18,704 bases of DNA. It comes from DRPN01 sp964383915. GTDB taxonomy: Bacteria > Bacteroidota > Bacteroidia > Bacteroidales > VadinHA17. The stretch is taken from positions 1 through 18,704 of the forward strand of contig CAYLJE010000039.1 in assembly GCA_964383915.1 (NCBI GenBank). The letters run 5' to 3'. Positions 1 through 7,050 of the stretch are shown here, one piece after another (within the stretch, counting starts at the first letter, position 1; every line of letters starts with the position of its first letter). The position numbers and the translations under genes were made by a program. The notes under the pieces were generated by a model. The model did not search any database, was not told the DNA's origin, and saw only the letters and a program-made list of their open reading frames with translations.

Positions 1-7
1 AAAAAAA

Positions 8-625
8 ATGTTGATTGTTGGTATTGCTGGCGGAACAGGTTCAGGAAAAACCACGGTGGTAAGAAAAATTATCGAAAAGCTACCTGCCGGGGAGGTTGCC
101 ATACTGCCACAAGATGCATATTATAAAGATAACAGTAATCTGCCACTGGAAAAAAGACAGGAGATGAATTTTGACCATCCTTCTTCCATCGAATTTCCCC
201 TCCTGGTGAAACATCTGATCATGCTGAAAAAGGGGATAAAGATACAACGTCCTGTCTATTCTTATCTGACATGTACCCGTGAAAGGGAAACTGTCCCCAT
301 TGAACCAAAACATGTTATTCTGGTAGAGGGGATTCTTATTCTTACGGATGAAGAATTAAGGGAGCATCTGGATATTAAGGTGTTTGTTGATGCTGATGCG
401 GATGATCGTCTGAGCAGGGTGATCCGGCGGGATATACAGGAACGTGGCCGGTCGGTGGAAAAGGTGCTGGAACGTTATGATAAGACTGTTAAGCCGATGC
501 ACCTGCAGTTTATCGAACCCACCAAAAGATATGCAGATATCATCGTTCCTCAGGGAGGAAACAATGAGGTGGCCATCAATATATTAACTTCGATTATTGA
601 AAAAAATATCAATACTCAACCTTAA
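8..625 (+). CDS. udk: Uridine kinase
   Basis: Phosphorylates uridine and cytidine to UMP and CMP in cytosolic pyrimidine salvage, using a nucleoside triphosphate as donor. The 205-residue product is close to the usual family length of about 210. The Walker A loop GGTGSGKT is at residues 8-15, followed by the family signature DAYYK at 36-40 and NFDHPSS from about residue 54. The lid region RRDIQERGRS and the stretch around FIEPTKRYADIIVP also fit uridine kinase/phosphoribulokinase-type P-loop kinases. The ATG is preceded only by an A-run at the window edge, so upstream sequence cannot be judged, but Walker A sits at the normal distance from this start. The exonuclease gene follows after 9 bases, so the two probably share a transcript. 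Confidence 0.95.
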   Translation: MLIVGIAGGTGSGKTTVVRKIIEKLPAGEVAILPQDAYYKDNSNLPLEKRQEMNFDHPSSIEFPLLVKHLIMLKKGIKIQRPVYSYLTCTRERETVPIEPKHVILVEGILILTDEELREHLDIKVFVDADADDRLSRVIRRDIQERGRSVEKVLERYDKTVKPMHLQFIEPTKRYADIIVPQGGNNEVAINILTSIIEKNINTQP

Positions 626-634
626 ATATTTTGT

Positions 635-1375
635 ATGCCTGATAAAATTCCTTTACAACAGATTCTTTTTCTGGATATAGAGACAGTGCCGATGACTGAG
701 CAGTTTGATGATCTGCCTGAACAATTCCGGAAATTATGGACTAAAAAAGCCAATACCCTGAACAGGGAAAAGGAACAATCTGCGGAAGAGAAATTTTCAC
801 AGGCAGGCATTTATGCCGAGTTTGGTAAAATCATCTGTATCTCTGTAGGGTTATTCCATGCCAGGGAAGGTATCCGGCATTTCAGGCTGAAATCTTTTTA
901 TGGAGATGATGAAAAGAATATCCTCCGGGATTTTATTGATTTGCTGAAGGGAATGAGGGGAAAAAACATGTATTTATGTGGGCACAACGGTAAAGAATTT
1001 GATTTTCCTTATCTGGCGAGGAGGATGCTGATTAATGGGTTGAAAATTCCGGGAATACTTGATGTGGCAGGGAAAAAACCATGGGAGGTGCCTTTTCTGG
1101 ATACCATGGAGCTATGGAAATTTGGTGATTATAAACATTATACGTCTCTGGAATTGCTGGCAGCTGTCTTTGGCATACCTACACCCAAAGATGATATTGA
1201 CGGGAGCCAGGTGGCAACCGTCTATTATAAAGAGAAAGACATTGAGCGAATCGCTGTTTATTGTGAGAAAGATGTCCTGACAACAGCCAGGGTTTACCAG
1301 AAATACGTCAATGAGCCGCCGGTACCGGATGAGCAGGTTTTTTCAGCTACGGATTTCCCGGGAGATAAATCCTGA
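635..1375 (+). CDS. Predicted 3'-5' exonuclease, PolB-like DEDDy family
   Basis: A stand-alone nuclease resembling the proofreading domain of family B DNA polymerases (the family often called DNA_pol_B_exo2). The RNase H-like exonuclease motifs are all visible in the 246 residues: motif I LDIETVP with D14 and E16, motif II HNGKEFDFP with D123, and motif III YCEKD with Y209 and D213. This gives a complete DEDDy catalytic set, so an active metal-dependent exonuclease is likely. The biological substrate is not known to me and cannot be read from the sequence; DNA repair or turnover is a guess. It starts 9 bases after udk and converges with the hydrolase gene, with only 5 bases between the two stop codons and no evident terminator hairpin between them. 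Confidence 0.88.
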   Translation: MPDKIPLQQILFLDIETVPMTEQFDDLPEQFRKLWTKKANTLNREKEQSAEEKFSQAGIYAEFGKIICISVGLFHAREGIRHFRLKSFYGDDEKNILRDFIDLLKGMRGKNMYLCGHNGKEFDFPYLARRMLINGLKIPGILDVAGKKPWEVPFLDTMELWKFGDYKHYTSLELLAAVFGIPTPKDDIDGSQVATVYYKEKDIERIAVYCEKDVLTTARVYQKYVNEPPVPDEQVFSATDFPGDKS

Positions 1376-1380
1376 GGCGG

Positions 1381-2190
1381 TTATCCTTTTAAAAATTCCA
1401 GCAGGGTTTTTATAAAAAGTTCAGGTTGCTCGGCATGTACCCAGTGGCCGGTATCCGGGATGCTGACGATCTCAGCATAAGGGAAGAGGTGTTTGATTAC
1501 AGGAATATCTTTTTCTCCGATATACCCGGAGTTACTGCCACGTATAAATAATACCGGGAATGAAAAAAACTGTTTATCCTGCCATTCCGGCTCGCTGTCA
1601 AGTCCTTTCAGAATATTCGGTAACTGTTCATATAAAACCGGCAGATTCATTTTCCACCGGAAACGGTTATCCCTGCCGTGGGTAAGGTTTTTTAAAAGGA
1701 ATTGTCGGATGCGATCGGAAGGGATTTCGTTTTCAAGTTTTTCCATGGCGTCACGGCGGGAAGTGAGGGTCTCCGGATTTATTCTGAGCATGGCTTCCAT
1801 CATCTGTTTGTGGAGAGAAAAAGAAGTGCCGGACTGTTCTTTGAAAGGATAAGTACGCGGGGAGATGTCCACCACAATGAGGGCACTGATACTTTCCGGA
1901 TGACAGGCAGCATAGAACATGGCTGTTTTTCCACCCATGGAATGACCCAGGATGACAGCTTTCCCGATGGCGTGATTTTCCATAAAATCAGCAAGATCTT
2001 CACACAGGACATGATAGTCGTGCCGGGGGCTGTGGGGCGACTGTCCGTGATTGCGCTGGTCGGGCAGATAAACATGAAAATGCTCAGCCAGTATCCTGGC
2101 AATGGAGAGCCAGTTGTCAGAAGACCCGTATAGCCCGTGCAGGATGATTAGCGGGGGCCCCTCCCCCAGCTCCCGGTAAAAAAGCTCCAT
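1381..2190 (-). CDS. Alpha/beta hydrolase, YbfF-type esterase
   Basis: A 269-residue cytosolic alpha/beta-hydrolase with no signal peptide. The oxyanion-hole motif LHGLYGSSDNW is at residues 18-27, the nucleophile elbow GHSMGG at 82-87 (Ser84), and the C-terminal catalytic histidine in DTGHW is His249. Asp108 in VVDISPRTY lies at the position that supplies the acid in E. coli YbfF; the Ser-to-Asp spacing of 24 residues is the same there. The segment LFIRGSNSGYI also resembles the YbfF subfamily. The natural substrate is unknown; small acyl esters or acyl-CoA are the usual suggestion. The ATG lies 5 bases after the pdxJ stop on the same strand, so it is very probably the second gene of a pdxJ operon. 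Confidence 0.88.
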   Translation of the reverse strand: MELFYRELGEGPPLIILHGLYGSSDNWLSIARILAEHFHVYLPDQRNHGQSPHSPRHDYHVLCEDLADFMENHAIGKAVILGHSMGGKTAMFYAACHPESISALIVVDISPRTYPFKEQSGTSFSLHKQMMEAMLRINPETLTSRRDAMEKLENEIPSDRIRQFLLKNLTHGRDNRFRWKMNLPVLYEQLPNILKGLDSEPEWQDKQFFSFPVLFIRGSNSGYIGEKDIPVIKHLFPYAEIVSIPDTGHWVHAEQPELFIKTLLEFLKG

Positions 2191-2195
2191 GAGCT

Positions 2196-2909
2196 TTATT
2201 GTATTTGGTTAAGATACATTTGTATGGTATTCTCCAGCCCGAAATAAAGAGCATCGGAGATGAGAGCATGACCGATGGATACTTCGGCAAGGAAGGGAGT
2301 GTTCTGATGAAAATATCTCAAATTGTCCAGATTCAGATCATGTCCCGCATTGATACCAAGTCCGAGGTCGTGGGCTACCTTTGCTGCTTCTACAAAAGGC
2401 CGTACCGCATCTTCCCTGTTATTTTTATAGACAGAGGCATAGGGCTCTGTATATAGTTCGACCCGGTCCGTGCCGGTTTTGGGAGCATAAGCTAAATTTT
2501 CCAGGTCGGTATCTACGAAAATGGAGGTACGGATACCTTTATTATGCAATGCCCGGATGATATCTGTAAGAAAGGTAAGATTTTCCTTGATTTGCCACCC
2601 TGCATTCGAGGTGAGTGCATCGGGAGGATCGGGTACCAGCGTAACCTGATCGGGAATAACCTCCAGAACAAGGTCCATAAATTTTGTGATGGGATGGCCT
2701 TCAACATTGAGCTCTGTTTTAATCGCCGGACGTATCTCCCTGACGTCATGATATTTAATATGTCGTTCGTCCGGCCGGGGGTGCACCGTGATTCCTTCGG
2801 CACCAAACCGCTCACAATTGATGGCTGCTTCCAGCACATCCGGGATATTTCCGCCGCGGGCATTCCGTATTGTGGCAATTTTGTTTATATTTACACTTAG
2901 TCGTGTCAT
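2196..2909 (-). CDS. pdxJ: Pyridoxine 5'-phosphate synthase
   Basis: Condenses 3-amino-2-oxopropyl phosphate with 1-deoxy-D-xylulose 5-phosphate to make pyridoxine 5'-phosphate, the last ring-forming step of DXP-dependent vitamin B6 synthesis. The reading frame is open for 70 codons further upstream, but I start it at the ATG at 2909, giving 237 residues beginning MTRLSVNINKIATIRNARGG. That is the normal PdxJ length and N-terminus, and the extension is not PdxJ-like. Active-site equivalents are visible: His43 in TVHPRPDERHI, Glu70 in LNVEGH and His190 in GHDLN. VPDPPDALTSNAGW fits the form common in Bacteroidota. It is divergent from the CBS gene across a short spacer and is followed by the hydrolase gene. 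Confidence 0.95.
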   Translation of the reverse strand: MTRLSVNINKIATIRNARGGNIPDVLEAAINCERFGAEGITVHPRPDERHIKYHDVREIRPAIKTELNVEGHPITKFMDLVLEVIPDQVTLVPDPPDALTSNAGWQIKENLTFLTDIIRALHNKGIRTSIFVDTDLENLAYAPKTGTDRVELYTEPYASVYKNNREDAVRPFVEAAKVAHDLGLGINAGHDLNLDNLRYFHQNTPFLAEVSIGHALISDALYFGLENTIQMYLNQIQ

Positions 2910-2914
2910 CGTAA

Positions 2915-2945
2915 TTAACTTTATATTATCTTGCAACAAAGTTAA
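2915..2945. promoter_or_regulatory. Inverted repeat in the pdxJ/CBS divergent promoter region
   Basis: The 58-base spacer between the two divergent genes contains an exact inverted repeat with arms TTAACTTT (2915-2922) and AAAGTTAA (2938-2945), separated by 15 bases. The right arm, read on the minus strand, forms TAACTTTG at 2944-2937, an exact match to the Bacteroidota -7 consensus TAnnTTTG, 27 bases before the pdxJ start. The left arm on the plus strand gives TAACTTTA, one mismatch from the same consensus. No strong -33 TTTG element is visible for either. The repeat could be two back-to-back -7 boxes or an operator; the arms are AT-rich, so chance cannot be excluded. Confidence 0.35.
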
Positions 2946-2967
2946 AAGGTTTTTATTAAGATTGTTT

Positions 2968-3636
2968 ATGATGCTGGCAAAAGATCTAATTTCGGATATT
3001 GTTCCTCCCTTGCATACATCGGATACAGGACAAAAAGCATTGAACTGGATGGAAGTTTTCCGGGTTTCCCATCTGCCTATTGTTAATAACAAAGAATTTC
3101 TGGGCCTGATTTCTGACACGGATATCTATGACTTAAATAAGGCTGATGAACCAATTGGGAATCATAAACTTTCCCTTTTCAGTCCTTATGTATATATGGA
3201 TCAACATATTTACGAGGTGATTGAGATTGTATCCAGACTGAAACTTACCGTAGTGCCGGTACTGGATCGTCAGAAAGAGTACCTGGGTTTGATTACCAAC
3301 CATGACTTAATACAATACTTTGCCAGCCTTACCGCTGTAAAAAATCCGGGAGCTATTCTCGTGCTGGAACTGCATGAGAATAATTATTCTCTTAGCCAGG
3401 TCGCTCAGATTATTGAATCAAATGATGCCAAGATTCTAAGTCTGTATATCCGGCCATATGAGGATTCTACCAGAATGGAATTAATCCTGAAAATCAACCG
3501 GACAGATGTGTCTTCTATTGTACAGACATTTGAACGGTATGACTATACCTTGAAAGCATCGTTTATGGAAGACGAGGAGTTAAGTAGCTTTTATGCTAAC
3601 AGGTATGATGAATTTATGATGTATTTGAATGTTTGA
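2968..3636 (+). CDS. CBS-CBS-ACT-like domain protein
   Basis: A 222-residue soluble protein of unknown specific function. Two CBS repeats occupy about residues 8-56 (ending LGLISDTDIYDL) and 74-120 (ending LGLITNHDLIQYF), forming a Bateman module that in this fold normally binds adenine nucleotides. Residues about 128-200 resemble an ACT-like small-molecule-binding domain, beginning GAILVLELHENNYSLSQVA. The order is similar to AcuB-type proteins. The frame is open another 60 codons upstream, antisense to pdxJ; I start at the ATG at 2968 (the next codon is also ATG) because CBS homology begins right there. NAD kinase follows after 15 bases, so they are probably co-transcribed. A nucleotide- or energy-sensing role linked to NAD(P) metabolism is inference from that neighbour. 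Confidence 0.85.
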   Translation: MMLAKDLISDIVPPLHTSDTGQKALNWMEVFRVSHLPIVNNKEFLGLISDTDIYDLNKADEPIGNHKLSLFSPYVYMDQHIYEVIEIVSRLKLTVVPVLDRQKEYLGLITNHDLIQYFASLTAVKNPGAILVLELHENNYSLSQVAQIIESNDAKILSLYIRPYEDSTRMELILKINRTDVSSIVQTFERYDYTLKASFMEDEELSSFYANRYDEFMMYLNV

Positions 3637-3651
3637 TTTAAGCCCGGTAGG

Positions 3652-4533
3652 ATGAAGATCGCTGTTTACGGAAAAAAGATCACCCCTGATTTTTACCCTT
3701 ATTTTCAACTGATCTGCGAGAAGTTTCAGCAATATGGTGCCGATGTCTTGATATTTAAGGAATTATGGGATAATGTGATACGGGATTTTAATTTTTCGCC
3801 TGGGAATAAGAAGGATTTTTCATTCAGTTCGGATTTGGACAATGATATCGATTTCCTGTTAAGTATTGGGGGAGATGGCACTTTTTTGGAATCTGTTTCT
3901 TTTGTCCGGAAAAGTGCTGTTCCGATGATTGGAATCAACAGTGGAAGATTGGGTTTTCTGGCTACCATATCCAAAGAGAATATCAGGGAATCTATAGATG
4001 CAATCTTTAATCATGATTTTACGCTTGAAAAAAGATCTTTGATAGAATTAAAAGATGCCTGCGGGAAACTGGCAGAGTTTCCTTATGCCTTGAATGAATT
4101 TGCCATCCAGAAAAAAGGAACAGGTATGATTAGTGTAGAAATCCTCCTGGATGGAAAACATTTGAATACTTACTGGGCTGACGGGCTCATTGTATCTACA
4201 CCCACGGGATCTACCGGATATTCGATGAGTGTGGGAGGACCTATCCTGATTCCGGGTTCGCAAAATTTTATTCTCAGTCCCATAGCTCCACACAATCTGA
4301 CTGTAAGGCCATTGGTAATACCTGATGGGCATGAACTTACCGTCAATGTTTCCCGACGCCATGAAGAATATTGGGTTTCGCTGGATCATGTGTCAGAAGT
4401 TTATACTGAACATAAACCCCTGAAAATCAGGAAAGCTGATTTTTGTATTAGGATTCTTAAACTGAAGAATATGAATTATTTTGAAACATTACGATCCAAA
4501 CTTATGTGGGGTGCTGACAGAAGAGGGTTCTGA
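3652..4533 (+). CDS. nadK: NAD kinase
   Basis: Phosphorylates NAD to NADP in the cytosol; it is the main route to the NADPH pool. The 293-residue product has the diagnostic GGDGT at residues 73-77, GINSGRLGFL at 94-103, the NEFAI segment, and the long YWADGLIVSTPTGSTGYS block followed by PLVIPDGHEL. The C-terminus with NYFETLRSKLMWG is the extended tail common in Bacteroidota NadK. Length and motifs are intact. It starts 15 bases after the CBS-domain gene. The following 153 bases contain no convincing gene; a small ORF running out of the nadK end (4481-4672) does not look like a protein family. Confidence 0.95.
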   Translation: MKIAVYGKKITPDFYPYFQLICEKFQQYGADVLIFKELWDNVIRDFNFSPGNKKDFSFSSDLDNDIDFLLSIGGDGTFLESVSFVRKSAVPMIGINSGRLGFLATISKENIRESIDAIFNHDFTLEKRSLIELKDACGKLAEFPYALNEFAIQKKGTGMISVEILLDGKHLNTYWADGLIVSTPTGSTGYSMSVGGPILIPGSQNFILSPIAPHNLTVRPLVIPDGHELTVNVSRRHEEYWVSLDHVSEVYTEHKPLKIRKADFCIRILKLKNMNYFETLRSKLMWGADRRGF

Positions 4534-4658
4534 TCCTGACCGGTATGGATTGTGTTATCATGGAAAAGCTTTTTTCTGCAACAACATACCTTTGATGTTT
4601 TTGAAAAACAATAAGCATCAAATTAATAAGTTAAAGCAGGGAAAAGATAATTTTTTTA

Positions 4659-4666
4659 TATATTTG
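4659..4666 (+). promoter_or_regulatory. Candidate -7 box upstream of the envelope cluster
   Basis: TATATTTG matches the Bacteroidota -7 consensus TAnnTTTG exactly and ends 20 bases before the ATG of the first barrel gene. It lies in the 153-base spacer after nadK, where a new transcription unit is expected. There is no clear TTTG at the -33 position, and the region is very AT-rich, so the call rests on one element plus location. Confidence 0.4.
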
Positions 4667-4686
4667 TCATAAAGAATTCCAAAAAC

Positions 4687-5442
4687 ATGAGACAATTATA
4701 TCGCAGAAGCCTTCTTTTTTTAGTGATTATCTCTTTTTTTACTGCGTTAGGCCATGCTCAGGTTTGGAAGTTACGACGGTATGAGTTGATTGGAGGGCTG
4801 GGGACATCACAGTATTTTGGAGATATTGGAGGATATTCAAATGGCGAAAACTTATTAGGACTCAAAGATGTGTCATTTAGAAATACCCGCCCCATGTTCG
4901 ATGTTGGATTTAGGTATAAAATCCTGGAAACTTCATGGATCAAAATGAATCTTATCTCCGGATGGCTGCATGGTAATGACAAAGGAGGGGTTAATGATGC
5001 AAGGGATATTATATTTAACTCTTATCTTTTTGAACCAACGATACAATTTGAACAGGTATTAATTAACAGCAATGCCAACCAGAGCTATTTAATGATGAAA
5101 GGAAAAGGAATATCTTCTTTTACAAATAGTTTGGGCGTTTATGTATTTGCCGGCGTAGGGACAATTATCGCTTCTCCCAAAGCGAAAGAGGACAAATATA
5201 ACAGAATGAATACAATTACACGTGTCGCAATGAGTTTTCCTGTCGGCGTTGGCTGTAAGTATGCTTTAGATCCTAACTGGTCAGTGGGATTTGAATTAGG
5301 ACCTCACTTTACTACTTCGGATTATATTGATGGTTTTTCTTCACAATTTTCAAAGCATAATGACGTTTGTCTTTTTATGAACGTTCATGCAATCTGGAAA
5401 TTGAAGACTTCCCGTAAGAATCTTCCGATCTTCGGATTATAG
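4687..5442 (+). CDS. Outer-membrane beta-barrel protein, DUF6089/PorG-like (first copy)
   Basis: A 251-residue predicted outer-membrane protein. Residues 1 to about 25 are a signal peptide: basic start RQLYRR, hydrophobic core, and cleavage near HAQ. The mature part alternates short amphipathic stretches typical of an eight-stranded-type barrel and carries the YFGD signature at residues 43-46 that marks DUF6089 proteins, followed later by VGVGCKYALDPNWSVGFELG. It is followed 17 bases later by a second YFGD protein and then by uppS-bamA-ompH-ompH. In Porphyromonas gingivalis the type IX secretion protein PorG belongs to this family and, as I recall, sits just before the same block. Of the two copies here the second is closer to the family pattern, so this one may be a diverged paralogue. 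The exact role is unproven. Confidence 0.7.
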   Translation: MRQLYRRSLLFLVIISFFTALGHAQVWKLRRYELIGGLGTSQYFGDIGGYSNGENLLGLKDVSFRNTRPMFDVGFRYKILETSWIKMNLISGWLHGNDKGGVNDARDIIFNSYLFEPTIQFEQVLINSNANQSYLMMKGKGISSFTNSLGVYVFAGVGTIIASPKAKEDKYNRMNTITRVAMSFPVGVGCKYALDPNWSVGFELGPHFTTSDYIDGFSSQFSKHNDVCLFMNVHAIWKLKTSRKNLPIFGL

Positions 5443-5459
5443 AAGTTAATTAAACATTT

Positions 5460-6277
5460 ATGAGATTGAAATGGGTGCCGGTAATGTTCCTGACAATGTT
5501 GGGGTGGCATGGAGCTTTTGCGCAGCAGCAGCACAAGATGATTCAGAATATCGGAGTATTTACCGGAGGATCCTATTATTTTGGGGATATTAACCCTGAG
5601 AAAATGTTTTATGCTCTTTCCCCTTCTTTTGGGGGGTTCTACAGTCTTTATCTGAATAAAAGATATGCGGTTCGCGGTAATATTTACTACGGTGGATTAA
5701 GGGCNNNNNNNNNNNNNNNNNNNNNNNNNNNNNNNNNNNNNNNNNNNNNNNNNNNNNNNNNNNNNNNNNNNNNNNNNNNNNNNNNNNNNNNNNNNNNNNN
5801 NNNNATCTGAATAAAAGATATGCGGTTCGCGGTAATATTTACTACGGTGGATTAAGGGCTAATGGCCAGGATTTTAATTATTCTTTTAATACTTCTTTTC
5901 TTGATGTGGCGCTCCAGTTTGAGTTTAATTTTCTGCCTTATGGCAATGATCCGAGGAAAAGACTATTTAGCCCGTATGTTGCCGGAGGTATTGGTTTTGC
6001 TTTTTTATTCGGAGATAGTCCCGTAGCCAATGAATTTGTCTTGCCTGTAAACCTGGGAATTAAGGTTAATGTGAGTAAAAAATTGGATATGGGAGCAGAA
6101 TGGGGATTCAGAAAGACATTTAATGATCTTCTTGACGGATGGTCTCCTGCCGGACAATCATTAGTACCTGAAAATGTAAAATCTTTTTTGCACAATAATG
6201 ATTGGTATTCAATTGTTGGTATATTTGCAAGCTATAAAATTTTTTATGAGAGGGGAAAATGCGAGGCTTATTGGTAG
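5460..6277 (+). CDS. DUF6089/PorG-like outer-membrane protein (second copy, interrupted by an assembly gap)
   Basis: As given, the gene is split by 100 N. The 55 bases before the gap are repeated exactly after it; removing the gap and one copy (5705-5859) restores one continuous frame of 220 residues, joining ...YYGGLR to ANGQDFNYSF... . The rebuilt protein has a signal peptide (cleavage near residue 21, AFAQ), GGSYYFGDINP at 36-46, FGGFYSLYLNKRYAVRG, SPYVAGGIGFAFLFGD, WGFRKTFNDLLD at 163-174 and NNDWYSIVGI near the end. These are the hallmarks of the DUF6089 family, and the length fits. PorG in this family is an outer-membrane barrel tied to the PorK/PorN ring of type IX secretion; that role is inferred here from family and from the uppS-bamA neighbourhood. 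The split is almost certainly an artefact, not a pseudogene. Confidence 0.82.
5650..5704 (+). repeat. 55-base direct repeat, left copy at the gap edge
   Basis: These 55 bases, abutting the N run, are identical to 5805-5859 on its other side. An exact match that stops at the gap on one side is what is expected of two contig ends that overlap by one k-mer and were placed end to end with a default gap, rather than of a biological duplication. Confidence 0.95.
5705..5804. other. Assembly gap of 100 N
   Basis: Exactly 100 undetermined bases, a default scaffold-gap length. The flanking 55-base identity implies a true gap size of minus 55, that is, no missing sequence. The gap length also puts the two halves of the surrounding gene out of frame, which disappears on collapse. 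Confidence 0.97.
5805..5859 (+). repeat. 55-base direct repeat, right copy at the gap edge
   Basis: Exact copy of 5650-5704 beginning at the first called base after the N run. Read as a duplicate contig end; see the left copy. Confidence 0.95.
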
Positions 6278-6289
6278 TAAGAAAGAAAA

Positions 6290-7039
6290 ATGATGGCACG
6301 CAGGGATAGTATAGATAAAAACAAGATTCCTGCACATGTGGCTGTGATTATGGATGGAAACGGCCGCTGGGCTAAAAAACAGGGAAAGGCCCGGGTAGTT
6401 GGTCATCAACACGGGGTAACAGCTGTGAAAGAGGTGACTGAGGCTGCCGCTGAGTTGGGCATAAAATACCTGACTCTATTTGCTTTTTCTACGGAGAACT
6501 GGCATCGCCCGACGAAGGAAATTAATGCGTTGTTGTCTTTAATGGTATCTACACTGAACTCGGAAATATCCACCCTGATGGAAAATAATATCGTCCTGAA
6601 AGCCATCGGAAATCTGGATGTCTTACCTGCCCAGGTACGGAAAAACCTGATAAAAACCATTAAACGCACACAGCAGAACGGGGGGATGGTCCTTGTAATT
6701 GCTTTGAGTTATAGTGCCCGTTGGGAGATTACAAAAGCCGCCAGAGATATAGCAGAAGATATTAAAAATGGGGTAATCCAACCGGGAGATATTGATGAGT
6801 ATCTGTTCTCCGGATATTTGCAGACAAGAGATATCCCTGATCCGGATATCTTGATACGAACCAGCGGGGAATACCGTGTAAGTAATTTTCTCCTCTGGCA
6901 AATTGCTTATACCGAGCTTTATTTTACACAAAAATTCTGGCCGGATATACGTAAAAAAGACTTGTATGATGCGATTATTGATTACCAACGGCGTGAACGA
7001 AGGTTTGGACGCATTAGTGAACAATCAAAAGTGATGTAG
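6290..7039 (+). CDS. uppS: Isoprenyl transferase (undecaprenyl diphosphate synthase)
   Basis: A cis-prenyltransferase that extends farnesyl diphosphate with isopentenyl diphosphate to undecaprenyl diphosphate, the lipid carrier for peptidoglycan, O-antigen and other glycans; it works at the cytoplasmic face of the inner membrane. The 249-residue product shows HVAVIMDGNGRWAKK with the catalytic Asp22, VGHQHG with His39, TLFAFSTENWHRP at about 63-74, and the C-terminal RTSGEYRVSNFLLWQIAYTE block that binds isopentenyl diphosphate. Length is normal. The start at 6290 is a double ATG. It begins 12 bases after the PorG-like gene and ends 11 bases before bamA, so it is an internal gene of the envelope operon. 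Confidence 0.96.
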   Translation: MMARRDSIDKNKIPAHVAVIMDGNGRWAKKQGKARVVGHQHGVTAVKEVTEAAAELGIKYLTLFAFSTENWHRPTKEINALLSLMVSTLNSEISTLMENNIVLKAIGNLDVLPAQVRKNLIKTIKRTQQNGGMVLVIALSYSARWEITKAARDIAEDIKNGVIQPGDIDEYLFSGYLQTRDIPDPDILIRTSGEYRVSNFLLWQIAYTELYFTQKFWPDIRKKDLYDAIIDYQRRERRFGRISEQSKVM

Positions 7040-7050
7040 ACCGGTAAAGA

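Noticed and set aside
2788..2967. A 60-codon N-terminal extension of the CBS-protein frame
   Set aside because: It is antisense to the pdxJ coding region; CBS homology begins immediately after the ATG at 2968.
2910..3119. A 70-codon N-terminal extension of the pdxJ frame
   Set aside because: The extension is antisense to the CBS gene and unlike any PdxJ N-terminus; the ATG at 2909 gives the normal 237-residue protein.
4596..4610. Palindrome TGTTTTTGAAAAACA after nadK, considered as a terminator
   Set aside because: The arms are only A and T apart from one pair, the loop would be tiny, and no T-run follows, so it is unlikely to terminate transcription.
4481..4672. Small plus-strand ORF of 63 codons at the nadK end
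   Set aside because: It overlaps the 3' end of nadK in another frame, has no recognisable family pattern, and its last part is low-complexity AT-rich spacer.
5460..5810. Calling the second PorG-like gene a truncated protein or a pseudogene
   Set aside because: The apparent truncation comes from the N run and the duplicated contig end; the frame is intact after collapse.
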